A stretch of DNA of 64,000 nucleotides from an uncultured Alphaproteobacteria bacterium (GTDB taxonomy: Bacteria > Pseudomonadota > Alphaproteobacteria > SP197), in the NCBI GenBank assembly GCA_943787175.1, contig CALSLK010000002.1, positions 62,001 to 126,000 on the forward strand. Reading direction: 5' to 3'. Shown piece after piece: positions 7,828-17,904 of this stretch; the first letter of the stretch is position 1, and the number at the start of each line of letters is the position of its first letter. The position numbers and the translations under genes were made by a program. Under the pieces are notes generated by a model. It was not told the origin of the DNA. It did no database searches and saw only the letters and a program-made list of their open reading frames with translations.

Positions 7828-10057
7828 TCAGTCATCGTTCCGTGGACGACGACGACGTGGGCGATCTTCGCCGCTCTTGTCTTCGTCATCACCGCCTTCG
7901 GCCTTGCGAGCGTCACGCTCGGCACGGCGTTCGGCATCACGCTCGGCCATTTTGGCCGAGATGTCTTCGCCAGTCTCCTGATCGACGACACGCATGGAAA
8001 GCTTGATCTTACCGCGGTCATCGACGCCAAGCACCTTGACCTTGACCATATCGTCTTCCTTGACGACATCGGTCACCTGACCGACCCGGCCTTCGGCCAG
8101 TTCGGAAATGTGGACCAGGCCGTCGCGCTTGCCGATGAAGTTCACGAACGCTCCGAAGTCCATGCACTTGACGACCTTGCCGTCATAGATCTCACCAACC
8201 TCAGGCTCGGCAACGATGTCACGGACCATGGCGATAGCCGTATCCGTGGCAGTCTGGTCAGCCGAAGCAATCTTCAGCGTACCGTCATCATCGATGTCGA
8301 TTTTGGTGCCCGAGACTTCTGTGATTTCACGGATCATCTTGCCGCCCGGGCCGATGATGTCGCGGATCTTGTCGGTCGGGATCTGCATGGTGGTGATGCG
8401 CGGGGCGAAGTCGGAGATCGACTCACGTCCGGCACCAATCGCCTTGCCCATCTCGCCCAGGATGTGCAAACGCCCTTCCTTGGCCTGGCCCAGAGCGACC
8501 TTCATGATCTCTTCGGTAATACCGGCGATCTTGATGTCCATCTGCAGGCTGGTGATACCCTGATCGGTACCGGCGACCTTGAAGTCCATGTCGCCCAGAT
8601 GATCTTCATCACCCAGAATGTCCGACAGGACGGCATAACGGTCGTCTTCCTTGATCAGGCCCATGGCGATACCCGCACACGGACGCTTGAGCGGAACACC
8701 GGCATCCATCAATGCGCAGCGAACCACCACACACCGACGCCATCGAGGACGAGCCGTTCGACTCGGTGATCTCCGAGACGATGCGGATGGTGTAGGGGAA
8801 GTCTTCCTTGGCAGGCAGCAGGGGACGCAGGGCGCGCCATGCCAGCTTGCCGTGGCCGATCTCGCGACGACCCGGTGAGCGCATGAACGAAGCTTCACCG
8901 ACCGAATAGGGCGGGAAGTTGTAATGCAGCATGAAGTGCTCGCGGTACTCGCCCTCGAGCGCATCCATGATCTGCTCGTCCTGACCGGTGCCCAGCGTGG
9001 TCGTGACCAGTGCCTGGGTTTCGCCACGGGTGAACAGCGCCGAACCGTGCGAACGGGTCAGCACGCCGACTTCTGAAACGATCGGGCGCACGGTCTTGGT
9101 GTCGCGGCCATCGACGCGGATACCGGTCGAAAGCGTGGCTTCACGCAGGGTGTGCTTCTCGATCTTTTTGAGAAGACCCGAAAGCAGGCCGCCTGAAACC
9201 GCTTCGTCATCGGCGAAGTGGTCCTTGGCAATCTTCTTGGCTGCGGCGACCTTGTCCTGGCGCGCCATCTTCTCGGGCTCTTTGAAAGCCTCGACCAGTG
9301 CGTCACCGACCAGATCAGCGATCTTGGCTTCAAGGGCACTGTGATCTTCGGGCTCAGGGATATCCCAAGGCTCCTTGGCACAGGCTTCGGCCAGCTCGAT
9401 GATTGCCTGAATGACGGGCTGGAATTCCTTCTGGGCAAACATCACGGCGCCCAGCATGACTTCCTCGGAAAGCTCGTGAGCTTCGGATTCAACCATCATG
9501 ATGGCATCGGAACGTCCGGCAACCACCAGGTCGAGCTTGGTATCTGCCATTTGCTGCAGGGTCGGATTGATGACGTATTCGTCATCGACATAACCCACGC
9601 GCGCACCGCCGATGGGGCCCATGAAGGGAATGCCCGAAAGGGTGAGTGCGGCCGAGGCACCGACCAGAGCGACGATATCGGGATCGTTCTCGAGGTCGTG
9701 GGAGAGGACCGTGCAGATCACCTGGGTTTCATTGCGGAAACCCGGCGCAAAGAGCGGGCGAATGCACCGGTCGATGATGCGCGAAGCAAGGGTTTCCTTT
9801 TCCGCCGGGCGGCCTTCACGCTTGAAGAAGCCACCGGGGATCTTGCCAGCCGCGAACGCCTTTTCCTGGTAGTTCACGGTGAGCGGGAAAAAATCGATGC
9901 CCTCTTTGGGCGTCTTCTGGGCGACGGCCGTGCAAAGCACAGTGGTCTCGCCATAGGTTGCCAGCACGGCCGCGTCGGCCTGCCTGGCAATGCGTCCGGT
10001 TTCCAGCGTCAGCTTGCGCCCGCCCCAGACAACTTCTTTCGTGTGAATTGTAAACAT
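7828..10057 (-). pseudogene. pnp: Polyribonucleotide nucleotidyltransferase (PNPase), frameshifted
   Basis: Two overlapping frames together give a full-length PNPase of about 742 residues. The first (from [13 protein letters not shown], 10057 down to about 8716) has both RNase-PH cores up to [15 protein letters not shown]. The second resumes at LMDAGVPLK and carries the KH domain ([15 protein letters not shown]) and the S1 domain ([15 protein letters not shown]). The switch is one surplus base at about 8716 (CTGCGCATTG where CTGGCATTG would keep frame). PNPase degrades RNA phosphorolytically and belongs to the degradosome. The rest of the gene is perfectly conserved, so a sequencing error is more likely than inactivation. 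It is the last gene of the operon. Confidence 0.9.
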
Positions 10058-10256
10058 TGAGTTTTTCTCTTTCTCTTCCTACGGATCAAACGGCAATTCG
10101 TTCATGTCAGACGCGGTCCTGGCCCCCGTATGCGGCCTGGTTGTCTGTGAATCGGATGTTCATGTGAACGTCGATTTCATGACGCCCCCCATGGGCGCCA
10201 CACGGAACTGCCGTGTCGTCTCGAAATCATCCGGCCTCTTGTTGTGAATCACGAAC

Positions 10257-10278
10257 GGGGACGCGCTTGCGCGTCCCC
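10257..10278 (-). terminator. Perfect hairpin after rpsO
   Basis: GGGGACGCGC and GCGCGTCCCC form a perfect 10-base stem around TT, 12 bases beyond the rpsO stop. The following reverse-strand bases (GTTCGTGATT) are only weakly T-rich. It could be a partial terminator or an mRNA-processing structure between rpsO and pnp, where RNase III-type processing is known in other bacteria. Confidence 0.45.
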
Positions 10279-10290
10279 GCCGTGGCCCGA

Positions 10291-10560
10291 TCAACGCCGG
10301 ATGCCGAGTACTTTGATGAGCGTTGCATAACGCTCTTCGCTGACACCACGCAGGTAATCAAGCAAGGAGCGGCGGCGGCTGACCAACATCAGCAACCCGC
10401 GCCTGGAATGCTTGTCCTTGCGGTGTGTCTTGAAATGTTCGGTAAGGTTGGTGATGCGTTCCGTGAGGATCGCGACCTGGACCTCGGGCGAACCGGTGTC
10501 GTCTGTGCCACGACCGAATTCCTTGATGAGTTCGGTCTTGCGTTCAGCCGTTATCGACAT
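10291..10560 (-). CDS. rpsO: 30S ribosomal protein S15
   Basis: A protein of 89 residues, the normal size for S15. It begins [18 protein letters not shown] and contains [19 protein letters not shown] and the RRRSLLDYL signature, with KVLGIRR at the end. S15 is a primary 16S rRNA-binding protein of the small-subunit platform. It overlaps the end of truB by 17 bases and precedes pnp, the classic truB-rpsO-pnp order. In other bacteria S15 represses its own translation; no such structure was verified here. Confidence 0.97.
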   Translation of the reverse strand: MSITAERKTELIKEFGRGTDDTGSPEVQVAILTERITNLTEHFKTHRKDKHSRRGLLMLVSRRRSLLDYLRGVSEERYATLIKVLGIRR

Positions 10561-11473
10561 CGTGGCCTCTCTTTTCGTTCAGGTTGAAAACACGCAACGG
10601 TTTCAGGATGCCTTCTGTGACCTCGCCAAGTGCGACAAGGCCAACATCGTCATGGACCTGAACGGTACCGTTGCAACTTTCGGGTGCTTCGACCGGCTGT
10701 CCCTGCCTGAGCAGTTGAGCCATAGTCTCCGTAACGGCGAGCGCCGGGATGTCGTCCAGCGCCGTCTCTACGGGCAAAAGCGCCTCGATAGGCGGCGGTT
10801 CATTAGCATATTGGTCAAGTTTATCCACCGAAATCGCCATGGCTTCGGTAAAGGGCCCGACGCGCGTACGGCGCAGGGCAGGCACATGACCCAGTGTGCC
10901 AAGATGTTCAGCGATGTCGCGTCCAAGGGCGCGCACATAGGTCCCTTTGCCGCACAAAACCTCGAAACAGGCATGATTTTCATCGGGCATACCGGTCAGG
11001 ATGAAGTGTTCGATGGCCACCTGGCGCGGCTTCATTTCCGGGGTTTCTCCGCGCCGAGCCAGATCATAGGCGCGCTCGCCATCGATCTTAAGGGCCGAAA
11101 AAATCGGCGGAATCTGGGTAACTGTACCGGTAAATGCGGGAAGCGCTGCTTCGATGGCTTCACGAGTCGGGCGCACATCGCTTTCGTCTGTCACTTCGCC
11201 CTCGGCATCATGGGTGCTTGTTGCCACGCCCCAACGGACCGTGAAGGTGTAGATCTTGGAGCCGTCCTGGCACCACGGGATGGTCTTGGTCGCTTCGCCC
11301 AGGGCGATTGGGAGCAGGCCGGTCGCTTCCGGGTCGAGTGTTCCGCCGTGGCCAAGCTTGGCAGCCTGGGTGGCGCGGCGCACACGCCCGATCACCTGGG
11401 TCGATGTCATGCCGGTTGGTTTGTCGACGATAATCCAGCCGTCGACCTTCTGCCCCTTGCGTCTACGCGCCAT
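10544..11473 (-). CDS. truB: tRNA pseudouridine(55) synthase TruB
   Basis: About 309 residues from ATG 11473 ([18 protein letters not shown]); an upstream TTG at 11497 is less likely. The catalytic Asp lies in [15 protein letters not shown]. Other family blocks are [30 protein letters not shown] and [11 protein letters not shown]. The enzyme makes pseudouridine 55 in the T-loop of tRNAs. It sits between rbfA and rpsO in the translation operon and overlaps the rpsO start by 17 bases. Confidence 0.95.
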   Translation of the reverse strand: MARRRKGQKVDGWIIVDKPTGMTSTQVIGRVRRATQAAKLGHGGTLDPEATGLLPIALGEATKTIPWCQDGSKIYTFTVRWGVATSTHDAEGEVTDESDVRPTREAIEAALPAFTGTVTQIPPIFSALKIDGERAYDLARRGETPEMKPRQVAIEHFILTGMPDENHACFEVLCGKGTYVRALGRDIAEHLGTLGHVPALRRTRVGPFTEAMAISVDKLDQYANEPPPIEALLPVETALDDIPALAVTETMAQLLRQGQPVEAPESCNGTVQVHDDVGLVALGEVTEGILKPLRVFNLNEKRGHDVDNG

Positions 11474-11508
11474 GAAACGACCCGGCCTGTGAGGCAACGC
11501 AGCGAAGA

Positions 11509-11880
11509 TCAGACGTCATCGGTACCTTTGAGCAGGGAATCGATGCGCTGGGCATGATCGAAGCCCATATCGGGCTTGAAGCTGAGCTCGGGAACCAGAC
11601 GCAGTCGGATGCGGCGGCCGACTTCTCCGCGAAGAAAAGGCGCGGCGCGCTTCAGGCCCACCAGCACCTCGTCGATGTCTTCTCCGCCCAGAGGCATGAC
11701 AAAACAGGTGGCGTGCCGCAGATCAGGGCTCATGCGCACTTCGGAAATGGTAATGGCGCGCCCTGACAGTGATTTGTCGTGCACCTCGCCACGGGTGAAG
11801 AGTTCCGACAGCACATGACGGACTTCCTCGCCGACGCGAAGCTGGCGCTGGCCGGGAGGTGCGTTACGTTTCTTGGCCAT
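11509..11880 (-). CDS. rbfA: 30S ribosome-binding factor RbfA
   Basis: A protein of 123 residues with RbfA family blocks: RVGEEVRHVLSELFTRGEV, ITISEVRMSPDLRHATCFV (KH-like fold) and LRLVPELSFKPDMGFDHAQRI near the C-terminus. RbfA helps 16S rRNA 5' end maturation and cold adaptation by binding free 30S subunits. It starts 10 bases after the infB stop and is followed by truB. Confidence 0.93.
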   Translation of the reverse strand: MAKKRNAPPGQRQLRVGEEVRHVLSELFTRGEVHDKSLSGRAITISEVRMSPDLRHATCFVMPLGGEDIDEVLVGLKRAAPFLRGEVGRRIRLRLVPELSFKPDMGFDHAQRIDSLLKGTDDV

Positions 11881-11890
11881 GGTTCAGCCG

Positions 11891-14554
11891 TCAATCATCA
11901 AGACTGCGGGCGACCTCGGTCAGCTCGTAAGCCTCGATCTCGTCGCCGACCTCGATGTCATGATAACCCTCGAGCTGAATACCGCATTCGCTGCCCTGCT
12001 TGATCTCGCGGACTTCGTCCTTGTGATGACGCAGTGACTTCATGGCACCGTCGAACATGATCTGGCCATCGCGAAGCAGACGCACGCGTGCAGTGCGGCG
12101 GACAAGACCATCCATGATACGGCAACCGGCGATACGGCCGACCTTGGAGATTTCGAAGGTGTCGAGCACCTGGGCAGCACCCAGAACCTTTTCGTGGGTC
12201 GAGGGGGTCAGCATGCCCGAAAGCATGGCTTTGGCCTCATCGAGAAGTTCATAGATGATGCGGTAATAACGCAACTCCACGCCTTCCTTCTCGGCCATCT
12301 GGCGGGCCTGACTGTTGGCGCGCACATTGAAGCCCAGAATGATGGCGTTGGATGCCTTGGCGAGCGTGACGTCGCTTTCGCTGATGCCGCCCACGGCCGA
12401 GACCAGAATGCGGGGTTTCACTTCGTCGGTGCCCATCTGCTCAAGGCTGTGGGAGATCGCTTCGGCAGAGCCCTGTACGTCGGTCTTGATGACGAGTGGA
12501 AGTTCCTCAGCCGACCCGGCAGCAATGTTGGCAAACAGCTGCTCAACCGAACTGCGACCCACCGAGGTGAGCTTGTCCTGGCGTTCCTGTTCCTCGCGAT
12601 ACGTGCTGATCTCGCGGGCCCGCTTTTCGTTCTCGACAACAAAGAACTCATCGCCGGCAACCGGCGTGCCCGATAGGCCAAGGACCTCGACAGGCACCGA
12701 AGGTCCGGCCTTCTTGATTTGTTTGCCATGGTCGTCGATCAGGGCGCGGATGCGGCCCCACTCCTTGCCCGCGACAATCATGTCACCGACCTCAAGGGTG
12801 CCGCGCTGGACCAGCGTAGTCGCAACGGCGCCGCGACCCTTTTCAAGCCTGGCCTCAACAACGATACCCTCGGCGGCGCGGTTCGGGTTGGCTTTGAGTT
12901 CGAGAAGCTCGGACTGGAGAAGAATGGTTTCTTCGAGTTTGTCGAGACCGGTGCCCTTCAGGGCAGAGACTTCGACATTCAGGATGTCGCCACCCATCTC
13001 TTCGACCACCAGTTCATGCTGCAGCAGGTCCTGGCGGACCTTGTCGGGGTTGGCGCCGGGCACATCACACTTGTTGATGGCAACAATAATCGGCACATCG
13101 GCAGCTTTGGCATGATCAATGGCTTCGCGGGTCTGGGGCATGACCGAATCGTCGGCGGCTACCACCAGAATCACGATGTCGGTCACACTGGCACCGCGCG
13201 CGCGCATGGCCGTGAAGGCGGCATGGCCCGGTGTGTCCAGGAATGTGATCTTGTCGCCACCTGCCAGATTCACCTGATAGGCGCCAATATGCTGCGTGAT
13301 GCCACCGGCTTCGCCGGCGACCACATCGGTCTTGCGCAAGGCGTCCAGCAGAGAGGTCTTGCCGTGATCGACATGGCCCATGATGGTGACGACCGGCGGA
13401 CGCGATGCCTTGAGCTCATCGGGATCATCGTCCTGCTTCAGGCCGACTTCGACGTCGGCTGCAGAGACCCGGTTGACCTTCAAGCCGAATTCCTCGACCA
13501 GAAGTTCAGCAGTGTCGGCGTCGATCGTCTGATTGATGGTGACCATCTGATCCATGTTCATCAGCTTCTTGACCAGTTCGCCGCCGCGGACCGCCATGCG
13601 GTTGGCCAATTCACCGACTGTAATTGCTTCTGGAATCGTGACTTCGCGTACGAACTTCCTGGCTTCACCGGTTGACGGCTGCTGGCCTGCCTGCTGCAGG
13701 CGCAACTTGTCGCGTGCGCGCTTTGCGGCGGCCTGACTACGGGCGCGATCCTGTTCGCCATCGCCCGAAAGGGCCTGTGCAACGGTCAACTTGCCGCTAC
13801 GACGGCGGTCTCCGGCACGGTTCTTGGGCGCAAGAGGCGAACGTTTTTCACGTTTGCCCTTACGCGTTTCACTGTCGTCACCACCCGATGGTTTGACGGG
13901 GGCGGCAATGACCGGTTCGCTGGGCGCCATGTCGACTTCCGGCTCTTCTTCCGGATCGGCATTTTTCTTGGCCAGGCGCTGGGCCTGTTCCTCACTACGC
14001 AGGCGCGATTCTTCCTCGCGTTCGCGGCGGACCTCTTCTTCCTTTTCGCGAATCTCTGCTTCGGCGCGCTCGGCCTCCAGGCGCTTTTCTTCTTCGGCAC
14101 GCGCCTGTGCGTCAATTTCAGCCTGCTTGTGCGCCTCTGCTTCAGCAAGGCGTGCCTGGGCGAGCGCACGGACACGCCCTTCACGTTCCACGTTGGTGAG
14201 GTCTTTCAACACCATGGAGGGACGAGCACTGCGCGGCTTTTCGACATCGCGTCGGGCCTTGGGCTTGGCCTTGGACTCAGGCTCGGGCGCCTTGACCTCG
14301 ACCACTTCGGGTTCGGGCGCAGGTGCGGGCTCGGGCGCTACTTCCACGACGGGTTCAGCCGGAGCCTCTCCCTCAGATTTACCGGGTCGGATGACACGGC
14401 GCTTCTTGACCTCAACCGCAACCGATTTGGATCGGCCATGGCTGAAGCTCTGGCGCACCTGACCGCCATCAACGGTCGTCTTCAGCTCCAGCCGCCCTGG
14501 GCGGCCGAGACTCAGCGTCTTTGACTTCTTGTCGCTGTCGTCTGCATCTGACAT
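11891..14554 (-). CDS. infB: Translation initiation factor IF-2
   Basis: About 887 residues from [10 protein letters not shown] (ATG 14554, preceded by AGGAAGGACGG). A long charged N-terminal region, rich in Glu, Ala and Arg and probably helical (residues about 60-270), leads to the IF2_N domain ([20 protein letters not shown]). The G domain follows, with G1 GHVDHGKT at about 391-398, G3 DTPGH at about 438 and G4 NKCD at about 493, and then domains II to IV. IF-2 is the GTPase that places initiator tRNA and joins the subunits. The gene is intact. Confidence 0.97.
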   Translation of the reverse strand: MSDADDSDKKSKTLSLGRPGRLELKTTVDGGQVRQSFSHGRSKSVAVEVKKRRVIRPGKSEGEAPAEPVVEVAPEPAPAPEPEVVEVKAPEPESKAKPKARRDVEKPRSARPSMVLKDLTNVEREGRVRALAQARLAEAEAHKQAEIDAQARAEEEKRLEAERAEAEIREKEEEVRREREEESRLRSEEQAQRLAKKNADPEEEPEVDMAPSEPVIAAPVKPSGGDDSETRKGKREKRSPLAPKNRAGDRRRSGKLTVAQALSGDGEQDRARSQAAAKRARDKLRLQQAGQQPSTGEARKFVREVTIPEAITVGELANRMAVRGGELVKKLMNMDQMVTINQTIDADTAELLVEEFGLKVNRVSAADVEVGLKQDDDPDELKASRPPVVTIMGHVDHGKTSLLDALRKTDVVAGEAGGITQHIGAYQVNLAGGDKITFLDTPGHAAFTAMRARGASVTDIVILVVAADDSVMPQTREAIDHAKAADVPIIVAINKCDVPGANPDKVRQDLLQHELVVEEMGGDILNVEVSALKGTGLDKLEETILLQSELLELKANPNRAAEGIVVEARLEKGRGAVATTLVQRGTLEVGDMIVAGKEWGRIRALIDDHGKQIKKAGPSVPVEVLGLSGTPVAGDEFFVVENEKRAREISTYREEQERQDKLTSVGRSSVEQLFANIAAGSAEELPLVIKTDVQGSAEAISHSLEQMGTDEVKPRILVSAVGGISESDVTLAKASNAIILGFNVRANSQARQMAEKEGVELRYYRIIYELLDEAKAMLSGMLTPSTHEKVLGAAQVLDTFEISKVGRIAGCRIMDGLVRRTARVRLLRDGQIMFDGAMKSLRHHKDEVREIKQGSECGIQLEGYHDIEVGDEIEAYELTEVARSLDD

Positions 14555-14556
14555 GG

Positions 14557-15156
14557 CTACCGTCCTTCCTTCCAGACACCGGTCAGGCCACGAAATCCGG
14601 CCAACCGGGAACACTCACGCTTAATTCCATCCGCAAGCCCACCGGGCGTTACGGCAACATGCACCGCCGATTCGCGCCCAAAGGGCGAACCAAGTTCGGC
14701 ACCATCAAGGACACGGATCGCCTGTTCGCGATCCGCACCTGCAAGCTTCTGCAACCCGTCCATAGAACCATCGCGGGCATGCAGCAACAGCGCGTCGCCG
14801 CGCGCGTGTGCCGCGCGGCACTTCTCAAAGCCTGTTACGGCCGCTCCGGCACGACGTGCCAGGGCCAGCAGATCGCCAACCCGTGTGACCAGCAGCCGTT
14901 CGATCAGTTGATCAAGATCGGCATCAGCCAGCGCGCGTGTCTTGAAGCCGCGCGAGAAAAGTCCCTTTGAAACCGCATACTGTACTGCGTCGCCATGGGC
15001 CGTAACCCAAACACCACGACCAGGAAGGCGTTCGGCAAGATCGGGCACTACCTTGCCATCGGGGGCCAGGGCAAACCGAATCAGACCATCCTTGCTGCGC
15101 GAAACGCCAGACGCGACACAGCGCCGCTCGGCATCTGTCTCGTTGGTCTGCGTCAT
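14557..15156 (-). CDS. YlxR (DUF448) plus L7Ae-like RNA-binding protein
   Basis: A protein of 199 residues made of two parts. The N-terminal YlxR domain (about 8-80) has RRCVASGVSRSKDGLIRFAL and VVPDLAERLPGRGVWVTA. The C-terminal L7Ae/L30e-like domain (about 95-180) has LLALARRAGAAVTGFEKC. The fusion is usual in alphaproteobacteria between nusA and infB and is thought to act in RNA binding during transcription-translation coupling. It ends 2 bases before the infB start. Confidence 0.85.
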   Translation of the reverse strand: MTQTNETDAERRCVASGVSRSKDGLIRFALAPDGKVVPDLAERLPGRGVWVTAHGDAVQYAVSKGLFSRGFKTRALADADLDQLIERLLVTRVGDLLALARRAGAAVTGFEKCRAAHARGDALLLHARDGSMDGLQKLAGADREQAIRVLDGAELGSPFGRESAVHVAVTPGGLADGIKRECSRLAGFRGLTGVWKEGR

Positions 15157-15170
15157 GATGGCGGTAGCGT

Positions 15171-16748
15171 TCAGGATGCCGTTTCCTCCTCGGCCTCGGT
15201 TGCCTCAACAGTTTCCTCAGCCGGCGCTTCCTCGTCATCGAACCAATGGGCGCGTGCGGCCATGATGATGGTGTTGGCTTCGTCCATGTTGAGATAGCTC
15301 TCGGGCAGGTAATCCTTCAGCAGTTCGTCACTGGCCAGATCACCCAGGTCATCGAGCGTCTTGATACCCTTTTCACCCAACTGAACAATCATCGAAGGTG
15401 AGAGGCCGTCAATTTCGGCAATCGCATCATCCACGCCCAGTTCACGGCGGCGTGCATCCATCTTCTGGTCGCGGTCTTCAACAAAGGAAAGCGCGCGGTT
15501 CTGCAGTTCCTGGGCAATCGCCTCATCCAGACCGTCAATTCCCGCCAGCTCGCCAACGGGGACATAGGCAACTTCGTCAGCCTCGCTGAAGCCTTCGGTG
15601 ACCAGCAGACGTGCCAGCACGTCATCGACATCCAGCGCTTCCATGAGATGTTCTGAGCGGATCCGCATTTCCTCGATCCGACGCTCGCTTTCGTCGGTCT
15701 CGGTCATGATGTCGATGTCCCAGCCAACCAGCTGTGACGCAAGACGCACATTCTGGCCACGGCGTCCGATTGCCAGCGAAAGCTGATCGTCAGGCACCAC
15801 GACTTCCATGCGGCGGTCGTCTTCGTCCATGACAACCTTGGTCACTTCGGCAGGCTGCAGGCCATTCACGACAAAGGTCGCGGTATCGGGCGACCAGGGA
15901 ATGATGTCGATCTTCTCGCCACCCAGTTCGCTCACCACGGCCTGGACACGGCTGCCGCGCATACCAACACAGGCACCGACCGGATCGATCGCGCTGTCGT
16001 TGGACAACACGGCAATCTTGGCGCGGCTTCCGGGATCACGGGCCACAGCCTTGATCTCGATGATGCCGTCATAAATTTCCGGCACTTCCTGGGCAAACAG
16101 CTTGGCCATAAACTGGGGATGGGTGCGGCTGATGAAAATCTGCGGGCCGCGCGGTTCGGGCCGGACGTCGTAGATATAGGCGCGCACGCGGTCGCCGCGG
16201 CGCAGAATCTCACGCGGCAGGCAGTCGTCGCGACGCAGCATGGCCTCTGCCTTGCCCAGGTCGATGACCCAATTGCCGTGCTCGGGCCGCTTGACCAGAC
16301 CGTTGATGATCTCGCCGATACGGTCCTTGTACTCGCCAAACTGACGCTCACGCTCGGCCTCGCGCACTTTCTGCACGATGACCTGTTTGGCGGTCTGGGC
16401 AGCAATGCGGCCAAATTCGATCGGTGGCAGCGTTTCGGCGATGAAATCACCCAACTGAGCGACTTCATTCTGCGTGCGGGCTTCGTCCAGGGTTACCTGG
16501 CAGCCGGGAACCTCGATTTCCTCGACAACCTCGATGAAGCGCTGCAGCAGCACGGCACCGGTCTGGCGGTCGATCTCGGCACGGATGTCGAGTTCGAGGC
16601 CATACTTGCGTTTGCCGGCATGTTGAATTGCCTGTTCCATGGCCTCGACCACGGTTTCGCGTTCGATGCCCTTTTCGCGCGCAACTGCATCAGCAACCTG
16701 GATCAACTCCTGGTATGCAACTGTTGCGACGGCTTCCGTGGCTGCCAT
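15171..16748 (-). CDS. nusA: Transcription termination/antitermination factor NusA
   Basis: A protein of 525 residues. The N-terminal RNA-polymerase-binding domain (about 1-130) is followed by an S1 domain (VNG..., DRVRAYIYDVRPEPRGPQIF), two KH domains (DPVGACVGMRGSRVQAVVSE and LSLAIGRRGQNVRLASQL) and C-terminal helix-hairpin-helix repeats (LLVTEGFSEADEVAYVP, QLGEKGIKTLDDLGDLA). An acidic tail is rich in Glu and Ala. NusA modulates pausing, termination and rRNA antitermination. It starts 3 bases after the end of rimP. Confidence 0.96.
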   Translation of the reverse strand: MAATEAVATVAYQELIQVADAVAREKGIERETVVEAMEQAIQHAGKRKYGLELDIRAEIDRQTGAVLLQRFIEVVEEIEVPGCQVTLDEARTQNEVAQLGDFIAETLPPIEFGRIAAQTAKQVIVQKVREAERERQFGEYKDRIGEIINGLVKRPEHGNWVIDLGKAEAMLRRDDCLPREILRRGDRVRAYIYDVRPEPRGPQIFISRTHPQFMAKLFAQEVPEIYDGIIEIKAVARDPGSRAKIAVLSNDSAIDPVGACVGMRGSRVQAVVSELGGEKIDIIPWSPDTATFVVNGLQPAEVTKVVMDEDDRRMEVVVPDDQLSLAIGRRGQNVRLASQLVGWDIDIMTETDESERRIEEMRIRSEHLMEALDVDDVLARLLVTEGFSEADEVAYVPVGELAGIDGLDEAIAQELQNRALSFVEDRDQKMDARRRELGVDDAIAEIDGLSPSMIVQLGEKGIKTLDDLGDLASDELLKDYLPESYLNMDEANTIIMAARAHWFDDEEAPAEETVEATEAEEETAS

Positions 16749-16751
16749 TTC

Positions 16752-17264
16752 CTACTCCAATTCCTCGTCTCGACCGTCCTTGGACGGTGTCATCGCCTTC
16801 ACCAATTCGTCGGTCAGGACCAACTTGGCCTCGCCGATGCATGCAAAGGGCAGATCAATCATCCGATCACCCTTCAGTTCAAACCGCACCTTCCCGTCTA
16901 CCAGTCCCAGCAGCTTGCCGCGAAAGCGGCGCTGCCCTTCCTGGGCCGGGTCGACCGTTGCCATGGCTTCAAAGCCCGCATACCGGTCAAAATCCTCTGG
17001 CCGCACCAGAGGTCTGTCGATGCCTGTGGAGCTGACCTCCAGGTGGAACTTCCCCGGGATCGGATCCTTAACATCCAGCACGGCCGAGATGGCCCTGCTG
17101 ATTCTCGCGCATTCGTCGACCACGACCGGCGAGCCGTCTTCACGTTCGGCCATCACCTGGAGCGTCCGACTGGGTGCAGCGAACAACTTCACGCGCACCA
17201 CCCGGAAGCCCAAGGCTTCGATGGACGGATTGATCAGACCTTCGATCTCGCCCGCAAGGCTCAT
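16752..17264 (-). CDS. rimP: Ribosome maturation factor RimP
   Basis: About 170 residues from MSLAGEIEGLINPSIEALGF (ATG 17264 with GGAG 12 bases upstream; a TTG four codons earlier is possible). Family blocks are VDECARISRAISAVLDVKDP, LEVSSTGIDRPLV and the C-terminal Sm-like domain. RimP is needed for 30S maturation. It is the first gene of the operon and lies behind a leader with its own terminator. Confidence 0.93.
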   Translation of the reverse strand: MSLAGEIEGLINPSIEALGFRVVRVKLFAAPSRTLQVMAEREDGSPVVVDECARISRAISAVLDVKDPIPGKFHLEVSSTGIDRPLVRPEDFDRYAGFEAMATVDPAQEGQRRFRGKLLGLVDGKVRFELKGDRMIDLPFACIGEAKLVLTDELVKAMTPSKDGRDEELE

Positions 17265-17370
17265 CTTTTCATCCAACTCCGTGCGCGAAGCCGGGGACCG
17301 GATCGTCGGGCAAAGACCTCACGCACAGCCAAAAAACCGAATCAGTATCGGCAAACCAAAAGCCCAAACA

Positions 17371-17393
17371 AAAAAGTGGGCCGATGGCCCACC
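17371..17393 (-). terminator. Intrinsic terminator inside the rimP operon leader
   Basis: On the reverse strand GTGGGCC, ATC, GGCCCAC forms a perfect 7-base stem (17377-17393) followed by six T residues (17371-17376). It lies between the predicted promoter and rimP, about 105 bases upstream of the start codon. No reverse-strand gene ends here, so the natural reading is premature termination (attenuation) of the operon or release of a roughly 50-base RNA. Confidence 0.65.
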
Positions 17394-17432
17394 CTGTTAC
17401 CTGCCAAGAAGGCCATGCTTCAAGGCGGCGCG

Positions 17433-17460
17433 ATCATAGTCATGACACGCGCAAGAGCAA
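17433..17460 (-). promoter_or_regulatory. Sigma70-type promoter for the rimP-nusA-infB-pnp operon
   Basis: Reverse strand -35 TTGCTC (17455-17460), 16-base spacer, -10 TATGAT (17433-17438). Transcription would start near 17425 and cross the leader terminator before rimP. Confidence 0.5.
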
Positions 17461-17584
17461 GTGTTTTCGCGATTTTCGAGGCGGTGTTAAAAGTCGGCAC
17501 CATCCATGGTCGGCAACGAATTTCTGGCCCGCCGATTCGCATCCGCCTTGACTTCACCTTCGCCTGCCGTGAAACGTCGCCACC

Positions 17585-17806
17585 ATGAATGGTGAGATCA
17601 TCTGGTACAATGCGTCCAAGCGCTATGGGTTTGTCCGTCCCAGCGAGGGTGGCGCCGAGATCGTGTTTCACCTGGACGAGGCCGATGAGGCCTTGCTGGG
17701 AGCAATTTTGCGTGGTCAGGCCGTGAATTTTATGGTGCGCCAGGACCCGTCAGGGCCGGTTGCGAGGCGGCTGGCGCCGGGTCATCTGCTCGACGATTCG
17801 ATCTGA
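17585..17806 (+). CDS. Small cold-shock-domain-like protein
   Basis: A protein of 73 residues. NGEIIWYNASKRYGFVRPSE and IVFHLDEAD resemble the RNP-1 and RNP-2 strands of a cold-shock (OB-fold) domain (usual form GxVKWFNxxKGYGFI and VFVH). The usual Lys-Gly-Phe core is replaced by Lys-Arg-Tyr-Gly-Phe, so it is a divergent member. A role in single-stranded nucleic acid binding is likely. It is transcribed divergently from the rimP operon. Confidence 0.7.
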   Translation: MNGEIIWYNASKRYGFVRPSEGGAEIVFHLDEADEALLGAILRGQAVNFMVRQDPSGPVARRLAPGHLLDDSI

Positions 17807-17904
17807 GCCAGCACTTGGCCGCTTCGGCCTGATCGAAGCACGATAGCGGTGTGTGCCAGGAGTCGATTCGTCATAGACTGGCTTTCTCGGCTCATGAGGC
17901 AGCA

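Noticed and set aside
17420-17671. Reverse-strand 83-codon frame over the rimP leader
   Set aside because: It overlaps the predicted promoter and the cold-shock-like gene and has no recognisable domain.
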